From DP-20 sp964539925 (GTDB taxonomy: Bacteria > Desulfobacterota > Binatia > UBA9968): DNA of 26,725 nt. The stretch lies in contig CAZILB010000038.1 in NCBI GenBank assembly GCA_964539925.1, positions 1-26,725 on the forward strand. Direction: 5' to 3'. Every line of letters begins with the position of its first letter. The stretch's first letter is position 1. The notes beneath the pieces are model-generated. The model had not been told where the DNA came from, did not search any database, and saw only the letters and a list, made by a program, of their open reading frames with translations. Below, piece after piece: positions 1-8,869 of this stretch. A program made the translations under genes and the position numbers.

Positions 1-2
1 CG

Positions 3-1064
3 CTGGCCGTTGCCGCCTTTCTGCTGTCGCCGAGTTCCGCCAGCGCGCAGCGTCCCTACTATCAAGGAAAAACTCTAAACCTGCTTGTGGATTTCACCGC
101 CGGCGGACCCACGGACATCGAGTGCCGCATTTACGCTCGCTACCTTAGAAAGCATCTCCCCGGCGACCCCAGGATTATCGTGACCAATCGGCCCGGGGCG
201 GGCGGCAGAGTCGCGATGAATTGGTTCCATGGCGTGGCTCCGCGCGACGGTACGTTCGCCGGATGCATGACCGCCGGTACACGATACCAGGAATTTTACC
301 TCGGCGACCCTGAAGCTGTGGGGTTAAAGGCCAACATGGCGGACATCATTCCGGTTATGTTCACGCCGGTAGTTTCCGTCGGCGCGATTCGTTCCGATGT
401 CGCTCCGGGCATCAAGCGTCCTGAGGACATCCTCAAAGCCAAAGGTTGGTTCGCGGGCGGCTTCACCGTGGAGAGCAACAAAGACCTGAAATTCAGGTCG
501 CTCTTCGATCTGGTGGGCGCGAACTACGGCTACGTTACAGGGTATCCGGGAGCCGCCGATCTTTTGGGAGCGTTCCAACGAAAAGAAATCGACTATGTGG
601 ATGGCAGCACGCCCTTTTACCTGAGCATGGTCCGGCCGATCGTCAACGAGGGGCGGGCCGTTCCGCTCTGGTATTCGAGCCCCACGGAAATTCCGGAAAT
701 CAGGCCGGGATACAAAGCGGACGACTTCGTGCGCAAACTCACCGGCAAGGAGCCCTCGGGCCCGCTCTGGCAGTTGTTTCAGATGGGCGACAGCTACCGC
801 ATGATTATGTTCCCGCCCAAGGTGCCGCAAGAAGCCATCGAGGCGATGCGCTCGGCGTTTCAGAGCTTGTCCAAAGACCGGGCATTCCTCGAAGAGTATC
901 GAAGGATCGTCGGCATCCCGCCGACGATGCTGACCGAAGACAAGGAACTGGAAACGGCCATTGCCCCTTGGAAGAACGTGACAAAGGAAATGAAGGAGTT
1001 TAGGCTCCGCTACATTGATCAAGGCCAGAAGCTCGTCGGCAAAGCCAAAGAGGCGGCTCGGTAG
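3..1064 (+). CDS. TctC-type (TTT family) periplasmic substrate-binding protein, 5'-truncated
   Basis: The frame is open from the window edge, so the gene begins upstream; the internal GTG at 87 is not the true start. The upstream codons give a signal-peptide end (LAVAAFLLSPSSASAQ) followed by YYQGKTLNLLV, the usual mature start of TctC proteins. The ligand loop DFTAGGPTD and the second loop NRPGAGG follow with the family's normal spacing. The role is capture of a carboxylate in the periplasm for a TctA/TctB carrier. The C-terminal half (GPLWQLF, then MIMFPPKVP) resembles the protein at 9542-10657 more than the others, suggesting related ligands. It ends 211 bp before the next tctC-like gene. 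The family is certain; the ligand is unknown. Confidence 0.9.
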   Translation: MAVAAFLLSPSSASAQRPYYQGKTLNLLVDFTAGGPTDIECRIYARYLRKHLPGDPRIIVTNRPGAGGRVAMNWFHGVAPRDGTFAGCMTAGTRYQEFYLGDPEAVGLKANMADIIPVMFTPVVSVGAIRSDVAPGIKRPEDILKAKGWFAGGFTVESNKDLKFRSLFDLVGANYGYVTGYPGAADLLGAFQRKEIDYVDGSTPFYLSMVRPIVNEGRAVPLWYSSPTEIPEIRPGYKADDFVRKLTGKEPSGPLWQLFQMGDSYRMIMFPPKVPQEAIEAMRSAFQSLSKDRAFLEEYRRIVGIPPTMLTEDKELETAIAPWKNVTKEMKEFRLRYIDQGQKLVGKAKEAAR

Positions 1065-1275
1065 GTCGCGTTCATAACAGTTGAAAACGCTCAGGTCGGA
1101 AATCGAGGTCTGGGCGTAACGTCCTTCGCCGGTCGCCGAGGCCATTGCAGCGTTCCATGTCCTTGAGTTCTGCTTACCGGCAGGGCATCGTTTCGCACGC
1201 GTTTAAAGATGTCCGCCGCTCACACCTGCACACCAAGTTAAGATCTAAATTTCGTGTTTGGAAAGGATTTGTACA

Positions 1276-2310
1276 GTGAAAAAGTATTTGCCGCACTTTT
1301 TGCAATTCTTGTTGGCGATTTTTGTTATGGCGCCCACGCTGCAACGGGCCGATGCCGCCGTTGCCGGCCGCACCGAGCGGCTGGAAATTCTTGTGCCTTC
1401 CGCCCCCGGAGGTTCGCGGGACATATACGCCCGGGTTATGGCCCGCCATATGTCGAAGTATATTCCCGGCACGCCGTCGATTATCGTCAAAAACATGCCC
1501 GGCGCCGGCGGCGACATCATGCTCAACCACCTTTACCATCGGGTGAAGCAGGACGGGAGCGTTTTCGCCACCGGGACCAATGCCATGTACCGGGCGAAGC
1601 GCATGGGTCTCGATTCGGCTCAGTATGAATTAACGAAGTTCAATTTCATCGGCGCGCTCCCGGAGAGTCCCTATTTCGTCGTGATTCGCGCCGACCACCC
1701 GGTTAAAAACTACAAGGAATTATTGACGGCGCCGAAACCGGTCTTTTACGGCATGGAGTCGCCGTTCGGCGGCGGTTCGACGGAGCTTGTCGGCCACGCC
1801 ATGAAGGAAGCCTTGGGCGCGCAGATTAGTTTTGTCACCGGTTATGGCGGCTCGGCGCTCCGGGTGGCGGCGATGCTGCGCGGCGAAATCGACGCGACCC
1901 TGGACCGCTATTCCACCGCCGTGGACCATATTAAAGACGGCAAGATTCGAGTCCTGCTGGTGCTCACCTACGGCGATCGGGTGCCCGCCGCGGTCCGCGG
2001 CAACGCGCCGGAATGGTTCAAGCTCGATTTGACGCCCGAGGTGCGGGAGCTATCTGATTTTGTCATTACGCCGACCGATCTCGACAAGACTTATCTCGCG
2101 CCGCCCGGGGTGCCCGCCGAGCGAGTGAAGATTTTGCGCGAAGCATTTGAAAAAGCCGCGGCGGAACCGGAGGTGCGGAGCTTCCTCGAAAAGCGCGGCG
2201 CCGTCAGTCCTGCGGTTCGAGGCGAAGTGCTGCAAAACGAGGTTGCCCCCCGGCTGCTGGGTGTGAGCGAAAAGACCGTGACCAAGGTCAAGGAGTGGTT
2301 CGGCAAGTGA
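1276..2310 (+). CDS. TctC-type (TTT family) periplasmic substrate-binding protein
   Basis: A 344-residue protein from GTG 1276, chosen because GGAAAGGA (1260-1267) sits 8 bp upstream and the product then starts with a good signal peptide (MKKYLPHFLQ, hydrophobic to about residue 21, cleavage near ADAA). A longer reading from TTG 1258 would run through the ribosome binding site. The ligand loop PGGSRD is at 44-49 and NMPGAGG at 73-79, with the IPG insertion (64-66) typical of the proteins in this island. Length is normal for the family. It precedes the first TctA-TctB fusion by 266 bp containing a candidate promoter, so it may be transcribed separately. The pocket segment EIDATLDRYS differs from the other paralogues. 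Ligand unknown. Confidence 0.92.
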   Translation: MKKYLPHFLQFLLAIFVMAPTLQRADAAVAGRTERLEILVPSAPGGSRDIYARVMARHMSKYIPGTPSIIVKNMPGAGGDIMLNHLYHRVKQDGSVFATGTNAMYRAKRMGLDSAQYELTKFNFIGALPESPYFVVIRADHPVKNYKELLTAPKPVFYGMESPFGGGSTELVGHAMKEALGAQISFVTGYGGSALRVAAMLRGEIDATLDRYSTAVDHIKDGKIRVLLVLTYGDRVPAAVRGNAPEWFKLDLTPEVRELSDFVITPTDLDKTYLAPPGVPAERVKILREAFEKAAAEPEVRSFLEKRGAVSPAVRGEVLQNEVAPRLLGVSEKTVTKVKEWFGK

Positions 2311-2413
2311 GGCGCAACCCCGATAATGTTGCACGCTTAAAATCGACTGCGCAACTTTTGGAAAGATCCCTCCGCGCAGGCAATTTTTCTACGAAAAAAG
2401 GGGTAGTAGTGTC

Positions 2414-2443
2414 TTGACTTAGAGTATTGTTCCGGCATTAAAT
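2414..2443 (+). promoter_or_regulatory. candidate sigma-70 type promoter upstream of the TctA-TctB gene
   Basis: TTGACT (2414-2419) is followed after 18 bp by TTAAAT (2438-2443), in the AT-richer 266-bp gap before the gene at 2577. TCTTGACT recurs upstream of the genes at 13606 and 23519. The -10 match is only 4 of 6, and the leader to the ATG would be about 130 bp. This is pattern-based only. Confidence 0.35.
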
Positions 2444-2576
2444 GCCCCTGCCGCATTGACCAGGACGTTTGATCTGAAACTTTAAGCTGATAACTCCGTG
2501 CCGGCACCTTTGCGGTGCGGGCGGATGAATAGCCCTATATCCAGCATAGTTTACGATTCGAATAAGGAGCTGATTA

Positions 2577-4595
2577 ATGTGGGACATGGCTATAATCGCA
2601 TTTCAGAATATCGCCACGCTGGAGCGCATGGTGTTTCTCTTCGGGGGGGTGCTCATGGGGCTCGCGCTCGGGGCCATGCCTGGTCTCGGCGGTCTGGTCG
2701 GGCTCGCCATCCTCCTTCCCTTCACCTTCGACATGGATCCTTACGCGGCGTTCGCGGTGATGATCGGGCTGATATCGGTCACGAGCACCGCGGATACGAT
2801 CCCTTCGGTGCTGTTCGGCGTGCCGGGGACAGCGGCCTCGCAAGCGACTATCATGGACGGCCATCCGATGGCCAAAAACGGCGAAGCCGGCAGAGCCTTC
2901 GGTGCCGCGTACACAGCCTCTTTGATGGGGGGGCTCCTGGGTGCCTTGATTCTGGCTTTAACCATCCCCATTCTCCGGCCGATTGTCTTGGCTTTCGGCT
3001 CCCCGGAATTTTTCATGATGGGTATCTTGGGTATCTCCATGGTGGCCGTGTTGAGCGGCAATGCCCCGCTTAAAGGGCTCATCGCCGGCGCCCTGGGCTT
3101 GGCCATTGGAATGGTTGGTATGGACCCCCAGACCGGTGTCATCCGCTGGTCTTTCGGCCAGCTTTATCTGTGGGACGGGATTCCACTGGTACCGATCGCG
3201 TTGGGAATTTTCGCCATTCCCGAGATCGTCGATCTGGTCATTCGCGGGACCCGCATTGCCGACGTGCCCAAGGAAGCGATGAAAGGCGTTACCACCGGGA
3301 TAATGGACGCTTTCCGTCACTGGTTTCTTGTGCTGCGCTGCAGCGCTATCGGCGTTTGGGTCGGGGCGATCCCCGGCCTTGGCGCCTCGGTCGTCGACTG
3401 GTTTGCCTACGGCCACGCGATGCAGTCCGAAAAAGGCGCTCCGAATAGTTTCGGCAAGGGCGATGTCCGGGGAGTGATCGCGCCGGAGAGCGCCAACAAC
3501 GCCAAGGAAGGCGGCGGGCTGATTCCAACGATCGCCTTCGGCGTTCCCGGCAGCGCTTCCATGGCGCTTCTTTTGGGCGCGATGACGATTCAGGGGCTGA
3601 CTCCGGGCTCTGCGATGCTGACCACGCGGCTGGACATCACCTACACGATGATCTGGAGCCTGGCCATCGCCAATATTTTGGGTTCGGGCCTCTGTCTGAT
3701 GTTTACCGGGACGCTGGCGAAAATTGCCCTGGTCAGGATCAATCTCATCGCCCCCCTGGTTATCGCGGTGGTCTTTCTCGCGGCGTTTCAGGCCACGGCT
3801 CATTTCGGCGATCTCTGGTCGCTGATCGCGATATCGTTCTTCGGCTGGTTCATGAAGCGCTTCGGCTGGCCGCGCCCGCCGGTAATCTTGGGGTTGGTGC
3901 TGAGCGGCATCATCGAGAACTATCTGTTCATCTCGGTGAGCCGTTACGGCGCAACCTGGCTGCTCCGACCGATTGTCGTCGTCATCATACTGCTGGTGGT
4001 GGTAAGTCTGTTTTTTGGCTTTCGGATGACGGCAAATGCCGCGGCAAAAAAGGCTCCCATCGAAAAGCAGCCGCTGCGGTTCAAATTTAACCCGGCTGCT
4101 TTTTTCACCTTGTTTATTCTTTCCCTTTTTGTTATTGGCGTATACTCCGCTGCCGAATGGCAAATTCAAGCGCGTCTGTTTCCCTGGGCGATCGGTATTC
4201 CCGGGCTGGTGATGTGCTTTATGCAATTGTTTGGCGATTTCTTCCGGCGCGGCGACGCGGCCGCAGACGACATTCACGGCGCCATGGACCTGCCGGTGGA
4301 TCGAAGCGTGCCGGTCTCGGTGGTCGTTAGGCGTGCGGTCAACAGCTTCGGATGGGTTCTCGGCCTGTTCGCCGCCATCTGGATCGTCGGATTTGTCGTT
4401 GCCGTACCGCTTTTCATTTTTGTATATCTAAGTTTGCAGGCGCGGGAGAAACTCTGGATTTCCACGGCCTACGCGATCGGCTTACTCGGCTTGATCCTCG
4501 GCGTGTTCCACTTGATACTCAGCGTGCCCTGGCCCGAAGGCCTGTTTCCTCATGCCGAGGAGTGGATCCTGCGACGGGTGGAATCGTTTATGTAG
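2577..4595 (+). CDS. TctA-TctB fusion, tripartite tricarboxylate transporter membrane subunit
   Basis: A 672-residue integral membrane protein. AAGGAG (2564-2569) lies 7 bp before ATG 2577. Residues 1-480 are a complete TctA: PGLGG at 35-39, GVPG at 81-84 followed by DGHPMAK at 94-100, and in the second repeat PGLGA at 266-270 and GVPGSAS at 322-328, the paired glycine/proline motifs of the TctA inverted repeat. After a basic linker (about 485-505), residues 506-660 hold about four more hydrophobic segments and the QARLFPW region expected of TctB. The gene therefore supplies both membrane subunits, and no separate tctB is nearby. It would use the membrane gradient to import ligand brought by TctC proteins. 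A TctC gene follows after 50 bp. It is strikingly similar to the protein at 5738-7738. Confidence 0.93.
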   Translation: MWDMAIIAFQNIATLERMVFLFGGVLMGLALGAMPGLGGLVGLAILLPFTFDMDPYAAFAVMIGLISVTSTADTIPSVLFGVPGTAASQATIMDGHPMAKNGEAGRAFGAAYTASLMGGLLGALILALTIPILRPIVLAFGSPEFFMMGILGISMVAVLSGNAPLKGLIAGALGLAIGMVGMDPQTGVIRWSFGQLYLWDGIPLVPIALGIFAIPEIVDLVIRGTRIADVPKEAMKGVTTGIMDAFRHWFLVLRCSAIGVWVGAIPGLGASVVDWFAYGHAMQSEKGAPNSFGKGDVRGVIAPESANNAKEGGGLIPTIAFGVPGSASMALLLGAMTIQGLTPGSAMLTTRLDITYTMIWSLAIANILGSGLCLMFTGTLAKIALVRINLIAPLVIAVVFLAAFQATAHFGDLWSLIAISFFGWFMKRFGWPRPPVILGLVLSGIIENYLFISVSRYGATWLLRPIVVVIILLVVVSLFFGFRMTANAAAKKAPIEKQPLRFKFNPAAFFTLFILSLFVIGVYSAAEWQIQARLFPWAIGIPGLVMCFMQLFGDFFRRGDAAADDIHGAMDLPVDRSVPVSVVVRRAVNSFGWVLGLFAAIWIVGFVVAVPLFIFVYLSLQAREKLWISTAYAIGLLGLILGVFHLILSVPWPEGLFPHAEEWILRRVESFM

Positions 4596-4645
4596 CCGTG
4601 CACAACTTTCGACAGGGTACGGCAGATTGCCATGAAGGAGGCGCA

Positions 4646-5710
4646 ATGATGCAACAACGGTTGTTGTCGGGAGGTTTTTTTCGATTCATCATCGGTGCCG
4701 CCTTTGCGGTGATTGCTCTGGCAGGCCCGCGCACTGACGTGCTCGCGGCCGAGGAACCTTACTACAAAGGCAAGACGATTCGCTTTGTCGTCGGCTTTAC
4801 CCCCGGCGGCGGCCATGATCTTTACACCCGCCTGATCGCCAAATACATCGGCAAGCATATCCCAGGCAATCCCTCGGCTCTGGTGCAAAACATGCCGGGC
4901 GGCGGCAGCATGATCGCCGCCAACCATATCTACAAGGTCGTCAAGCCCGATGGACTTACGGTGGGAAAGTGGGCGTCGGGTCTTATCCGCCAGCAGTTGA
5001 TGGGGCGTAAAGACATCGAGTTCGATTCGCGCAAATTCGGCTGGGTGGGCGCTCCGGGTCAGGATCATCTGGTATGCACAATCGCGAAGGCCAGCGGTTT
5101 TAACAGTTGGCGCGACGTCATGGCTGCGCCGGCGAGCAAACCTTTGATCATCGGCGGCATCGCCCCGGGGACCTCGCTAAGCGATGATCCAAGGCTGGTT
5201 CAGGCGGCTCTGGGCTTTCCCATGAATCTGGTGGAAGGGTATAAGGGAAGCGCCGATGTGCGCCGCGCTGCCGATGCAGGGGAAGTCCACGGCGGCTGCT
5301 GGGGATGGGATTCGGTCAGGGTGACGTGGAAGGATTCTCTCACGAATAAATCGGCTCAAGTCCTCCTCCAGGTTATGCCAATGAAACATAAAGAGCTCCC
5401 CGAAGTGCCGACCGCTTTCGAATTCGTTAAAACCGATGAGGGACGCCAACTGTTGGAGATCTCTGCCAACGGAGGACGCCTCTTGAGAAACTACGGGATG
5501 TCGCCGGGCACGCCGAAACCGCTCCTTGAAACCATCCGCAAGGGATTCAGCGCAACGATGAAGGATCCGGAATTCATGGCCGCGGCGGAAAAGGCCGGCC
5601 TTGAGGTCGATCCTTTAACCGGCGAAGAAGTCGAGAAATTGGTTTTCGATCTGTTCAAGACCCCGCCGCCCGTCGTCGAAACCTTAAAACGCGTGCTCCT
5701 GCCTAAATGA
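4646..5710 (+). CDS. TctC-type (TTT family) periplasmic substrate-binding protein
   Basis: A 354-residue protein. GAAGGAGG (4634-4641) precedes tandem ATGs at 4646 and 4649; the second has the better spacing (7 bp), so the true start may be 4649. The open frame extends back to 4352 inside the tctAB gene, but that part is a shadow. The signal peptide spans about residues 1-35, then EEPYYKGKTIRF, ligand loop PGGGHD (53-58) and NMPGGG (82-87). The segment GEVHGGCWGW (212-221) is shared with the protein at 7789-8823 but not with the other paralogues, marking these two as one ligand subclass. It lies between the two TctA-TctB fusions, 50 bp after one and 27 bp before the other, so co-transcription is likely. 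Confidence 0.92.
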   Translation: MMQQRLLSGGFFRFIIGAAFAVIALAGPRTDVLAAEEPYYKGKTIRFVVGFTPGGGHDLYTRLIAKYIGKHIPGNPSALVQNMPGGGSMIAANHIYKVVKPDGLTVGKWASGLIRQQLMGRKDIEFDSRKFGWVGAPGQDHLVCTIAKASGFNSWRDVMAAPASKPLIIGGIAPGTSLSDDPRLVQAALGFPMNLVEGYKGSADVRRAADAGEVHGGCWGWDSVRVTWKDSLTNKSAQVLLQVMPMKHKELPEVPTAFEFVKTDEGRQLLEISANGGRLLRNYGMSPGTPKPLLETIRKGFSATMKDPEFMAAAEKAGLEVDPLTGEEVEKLVFDLFKTPPPVVETLKRVLLPK

Positions 5711-5737
5711 TCCTCCCCTTAAACTGAGGTACTTTAT

Positions 5738-7738
5738 ATGCTCGACGCCGCCGTTATCGCTCTGGAAAATCTCTTGGTCCCGATGCGCCTGCTGTTTCTG
5801 TTCTTCGGCGTGTTGATGGGGCTGGCGTTGGGTGCAATCCCCGGATTGGGCGGGCTTGTCGGGTTGGCGATTTTGCTGCCCTTCACGTTCGACATGGATC
5901 CCTACATGGCGTTTGCCATCATGATCGGACTGATAGCGGTCACGAGCACATCGGACACTATCCCTTCGGTCCTCTTTGGGGTACCCGGTACATCCGCGGC
6001 CCAGGCGACGATTCTCGACGGCCATCCGATGGCCAAGAAAGGCGAAGCGGGACGAGCTTTCGGCGCCGCCTATACCGCGTCCCTGATCGGCGGCGTGTTC
6101 GGCGCGTTGCTGCTGGCCGTATCCATCCCGATTCTCCGGCCGATTGTTTTGGCGTTCGGTTCGCCGGAATTTTTCATGATGGGCATGCTAGGGATCTCGA
6201 TGGTGGCGGTTCTCAGCGGCAATGCACCCGTGAAGGGGCTTATTGCCGGCGGCTTGGGATTGGCGATCGGGATGATCGGCATGGATCCGCAGACGGGCAT
6301 GATCCGTTGGGCCTTCGGCTTTCTTTACATGTGGGACGGCATCCCCTTGGTCCCGGTGGCTCTGGGGCTTTTCGCCATTCCGGAAATCGTCGATCTCGTT
6401 ATCAAAGGTACGCGCATTACCGACGTGCCGAAGGAAGCGATGAAGGGGGTCATGGTCGGCGTCAAAGATGCCTTTATCCATCGTTGGCTCCTGTTGCGCT
6501 GCGCGGCCATCGGCGTCTGGGTCGGTTTCACGCCCGGTCTCGGCGCCTCGGTGGTGGACTGGTTTGCCTATGGTCACGCGATGCAAACCGAAAAAGGCGC
6601 CCGGGAAACCTTTGGTAAAGGCGACGTGCGCGGCGTCATCGCGCCTGAGAGCGCAAACAATGCCAAGGAGGGCGGCGCGCTTATTCCAACCATAGCCTTC
6701 GGAGTTCCGGGAAGCGCCTCGATGGCGCTTCTCCTCGGCGCCATGACGATTCAGGGATTGGCGCCGGGGTCGGCGATGCTGACCAAACACCTCGATGTCA
6801 CCTACACGATGATCTGGAGCCTCGCGATTGCCAACATCATGGGGACCGCCATCTGCCTGGCCTTCACCAACACGCTCGCCAAAGTGGCGCTCGTGCGCAT
6901 TCATCTGCTTGCGCCGCTGGTCATCGCGGTGGTCTTTCTCGCCTCTTTCCAGGCCAGCGTCCACTACGGCGATATGTGGTCGCTCTTGTTTTTCTCCGTC
7001 GTCGGCTGGTTCATGAAACGGTTCGGTTGGCCGAGGCCGCCCGTCATTCTCGGCCTGGTACTCAGCAAGCTGGTCGAAAACTATCTCTATATCTCCGTCA
7101 GCCGTTACGGCGCGGCCTGGCTGCTTCGGCCGATCGTGATTATCATCGCGATCTTGACCGCCGCCAGTCTGTATTACGGCTTTCGCATGACGAGCCAGTC
7201 GGGAGAAGCCAAGAAAAAAACCACGATCGGCTTCAAATTCGACTTCGCCTCCCTTTTCACGCTGCTCTTCTTCGTGATTTTCGCAGGGGGGGTGTTCACC
7301 GCGCGCGACTGGCAGCTTCAGGCGCGCCTGTTCCCCTGGGTCGTCGGCTTTCCCATATTGGCGCTCTGCGCCTATCAGCTTTTCAAGGACCTGTTTTTGC
7401 GACAAGAAGCGAGCGACGAAGCTGAGGCCCTCGGCTTTATGGATCTGCCCGTGGACCGCAGCGTGCCCGTTTCCGTTGTGATCAGTCGGGCGCTCAATAT
7501 ATTCGGTTGGATCCTGGGTCTTTTCGCGGCGATCTGGCTGTTCGGCTTTGTCGTCAGCGTGCCGCTGTTTGTGCTGCTTTATTTGATCCTTCAGGCGCGG
7601 GAAAAGGCCTGGATCGCAATAGTTTATATGATCGGCATGCTCGCTTTCATCGTCGGCGTTTTCCATGTCATCCTTAGCATCCCCTGGCCCGAGGGGGTCT
7701 TCCCGCAGTTGGAGCAGTTTATACTGCAGTGGTTTTAA
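5738..7738 (+). CDS. TctA-TctB fusion, tripartite tricarboxylate transporter membrane subunit (second copy)
   Basis: A 666-residue membrane protein starting at ATG 5738 with TGAGGT (5725-5730) 7 bp upstream. The layout equals that of the protein at 2577-4595: TctA through about residue 480 (PGLGG at 35-39, GVPGTSAAQ, DGHPMAK, second-repeat PGLGASVVDW), a short polar linker, then a TctB-like part with about four membrane segments. Long blocks such as LLPFTFDMDPY and FGSPEFFMMG are identical to the first copy, while the linker and the TctB part differ more. This indicates a tandem duplication of a tctC-tctAB unit followed by divergence. It is bracketed by two TctC genes of the same subclass (4646 and 7789), its probable partners. 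Confidence 0.93.
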   Translation: MLDAAVIALENLLVPMRLLFLFFGVLMGLALGAIPGLGGLVGLAILLPFTFDMDPYMAFAIMIGLIAVTSTSDTIPSVLFGVPGTSAAQATILDGHPMAKKGEAGRAFGAAYTASLIGGVFGALLLAVSIPILRPIVLAFGSPEFFMMGMLGISMVAVLSGNAPVKGLIAGGLGLAIGMIGMDPQTGMIRWAFGFLYMWDGIPLVPVALGLFAIPEIVDLVIKGTRITDVPKEAMKGVMVGVKDAFIHRWLLLRCAAIGVWVGFTPGLGASVVDWFAYGHAMQTEKGARETFGKGDVRGVIAPESANNAKEGGALIPTIAFGVPGSASMALLLGAMTIQGLAPGSAMLTKHLDVTYTMIWSLAIANIMGTAICLAFTNTLAKVALVRIHLLAPLVIAVVFLASFQASVHYGDMWSLLFFSVVGWFMKRFGWPRPPVILGLVLSKLVENYLYISVSRYGAAWLLRPIVIIIAILTAASLYYGFRMTSQSGEAKKKTTIGFKFDFASLFTLLFFVIFAGGVFTARDWQLQARLFPWVVGFPILALCAYQLFKDLFLRQEASDEAEALGFMDLPVDRSVPVSVVISRALNIFGWILGLFAAIWLFGFVVSVPLFVLLYLILQAREKAWIAIVYMIGMLAFIVGVFHVILSIPWPEGVFPQLEQFILQWF

Positions 7739-7788
7739 CCCAAGGGATAATGAATGGATGATGCGCCAGCTGAAACGGAGTTAGGCCG

Positions 7789-8823
7789 ATGAAGGGAATT
7801 GCCGGAAGAAACATGATCCTGCTGATGATCGGAGTGGTCGCCGGTTGGCTGGCGCTGGGGGCGAACGGATGGTCGTCCGATTTTTATCAAGGGAAAAGGG
7901 CGTCGATCATCGTGCCCTTCGGACCCGGCGGCGGCTGGGACACCTATGCGCGTCTCACCGCGCGCCATATCGGGAGATACATTCCCGGCAAGCCTTCCTT
8001 CATCGTTCAAAACATGCCCGGCGCCGGCGGCATGGTTTCTTACAACCATCTATTCAACAGGACAGAACCGGACGGGCTTACCCTCGGCATGTTTCAGACC
8101 GTTGCCGTCATGACGCAGTTGGCGGGCGACCCGGCGGTGAAATTCGACGCAAGGAGGATATTGTGGGTTGGAGCTTTCACGGATCGAGCGAGCGTCTGCG
8201 TGGCACGATCGGAGACGCCGTTCAAAACCATCAAGGACGTCATCGGCTCCAAAGAGGCGATGCATGTCGGCTCGACCGGCCGCGGCGACGCCTTGGGAGC
8301 CGCGGCGCTTTTGCTCAACGAAGTGCTGGGGACGAATTTCAATGTCATCAGCGGCTACAAGGGCACTGCCGACGTGCGGGGCGCTTTAGAGCGAGGCGAG
8401 TTGCATGGCCTTTGCGGCTGGGGCTGGTCATCGGTCAAAGCTACGGGAATGAATCTCATAGAGGAGGGGAAGCTCCGCATTCTCTTGCAGATCGGCGAGC
8501 GCCCCCACCCGGAAATTCCCAAAGACGTGCCCCTGGTCACCCAGCTCGTGTCGGATAAAAACCGGCCGCTGCTGAACGCCTATCTGATCCCGGAAGTCAT
8601 CGGCTGGAATCTTATACTTCCTCCTAACGTTCCTTCGGAGCGAGTGGAGATCATGCGCGACGGCTTTAACCGGTTGATGAAGGATCCGGGGTTTTTGGGT
8701 GAGGCCGAGCGCGCCAAGCTGGACATCGCGCCGATGTCCGGACCGGCCATCGCGAAGATGTTCGAGCAGCTTTTTAAAGAGGCCACGCCCGACGTGATCG
8801 CGCGGCTCAAGAAAATTATGTGA
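7789..8823 (+). CDS. TctC-type (TTT family) periplasmic substrate-binding protein
   Basis: A 344-residue protein starting at ATG 7789, with GGAG (7777-7780) 8 bp upstream and 50 bp after the second TctA-TctB gene. It has an N-terminal signal segment (residues 8-28), then SSDFYQGKRASII, ligand loop PGGGWD (46-51) and NMPGAGG (75-81), the two conserved ligand loops. GELHGLCGWGW (203-213) matches the subclass motif of the protein at 4646-5710. The C-terminus (PLL..YLIPEVIGWN, then a helical tail) is of normal family length. Its role is high-affinity capture of a carboxylate for a TctA/TctB carrier; the ligand is not deducible. An exported protein with a lysine tail follows 46 bp downstream. Confidence 0.92.
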   Translation: MKGIAGRNMILLMIGVVAGWLALGANGWSSDFYQGKRASIIVPFGPGGGWDTYARLTARHIGRYIPGKPSFIVQNMPGAGGMVSYNHLFNRTEPDGLTLGMFQTVAVMTQLAGDPAVKFDARRILWVGAFTDRASVCVARSETPFKTIKDVIGSKEAMHVGSTGRGDALGAAALLLNEVLGTNFNVISGYKGTADVRGALERGELHGLCGWGWSSVKATGMNLIEEGKLRILLQIGERPHPEIPKDVPLVTQLVSDKNRPLLNAYLIPEVIGWNLILPPNVPSERVEIMRDGFNRLMKDPGFLGEAERAKLDIAPMSGPAIAKMFEQLFKEATPDVIARLKKIM

Positions 8824-8869
8824 CAGCGAACCGTGTCAGTAAAAAAACAACTTCATAGGAGGTGCTTCA

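Noticed and set aside
87..1064. GTG at 87 as the start of the first gene
   Set aside because: The frame is open to the window edge and the upstream codons encode a signal peptide end and the conserved YYQGKTL block, so the gene is truncated by the window.
1065..1275. Possible small gene or promoter between the first two tctC genes
   Set aside because: No ribosome binding site with a plausible frame and no convincing -35/-10 pair.
2958..4277. Long minus-strand open frame opposite the first tctAB (also 6188-7666 opposite the second)
   Set aside because: Both mirror the GC-rich coding strand of tctAB, are low in hydrophobic order, and have no family features; classic antisense shadows.
4352..4645. 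Long N-terminal extension of the 4646 TctC gene
   Set aside because: It lies inside the tctAB gene in another frame; a ribosome binding site and signal peptide start at 4646/4649.
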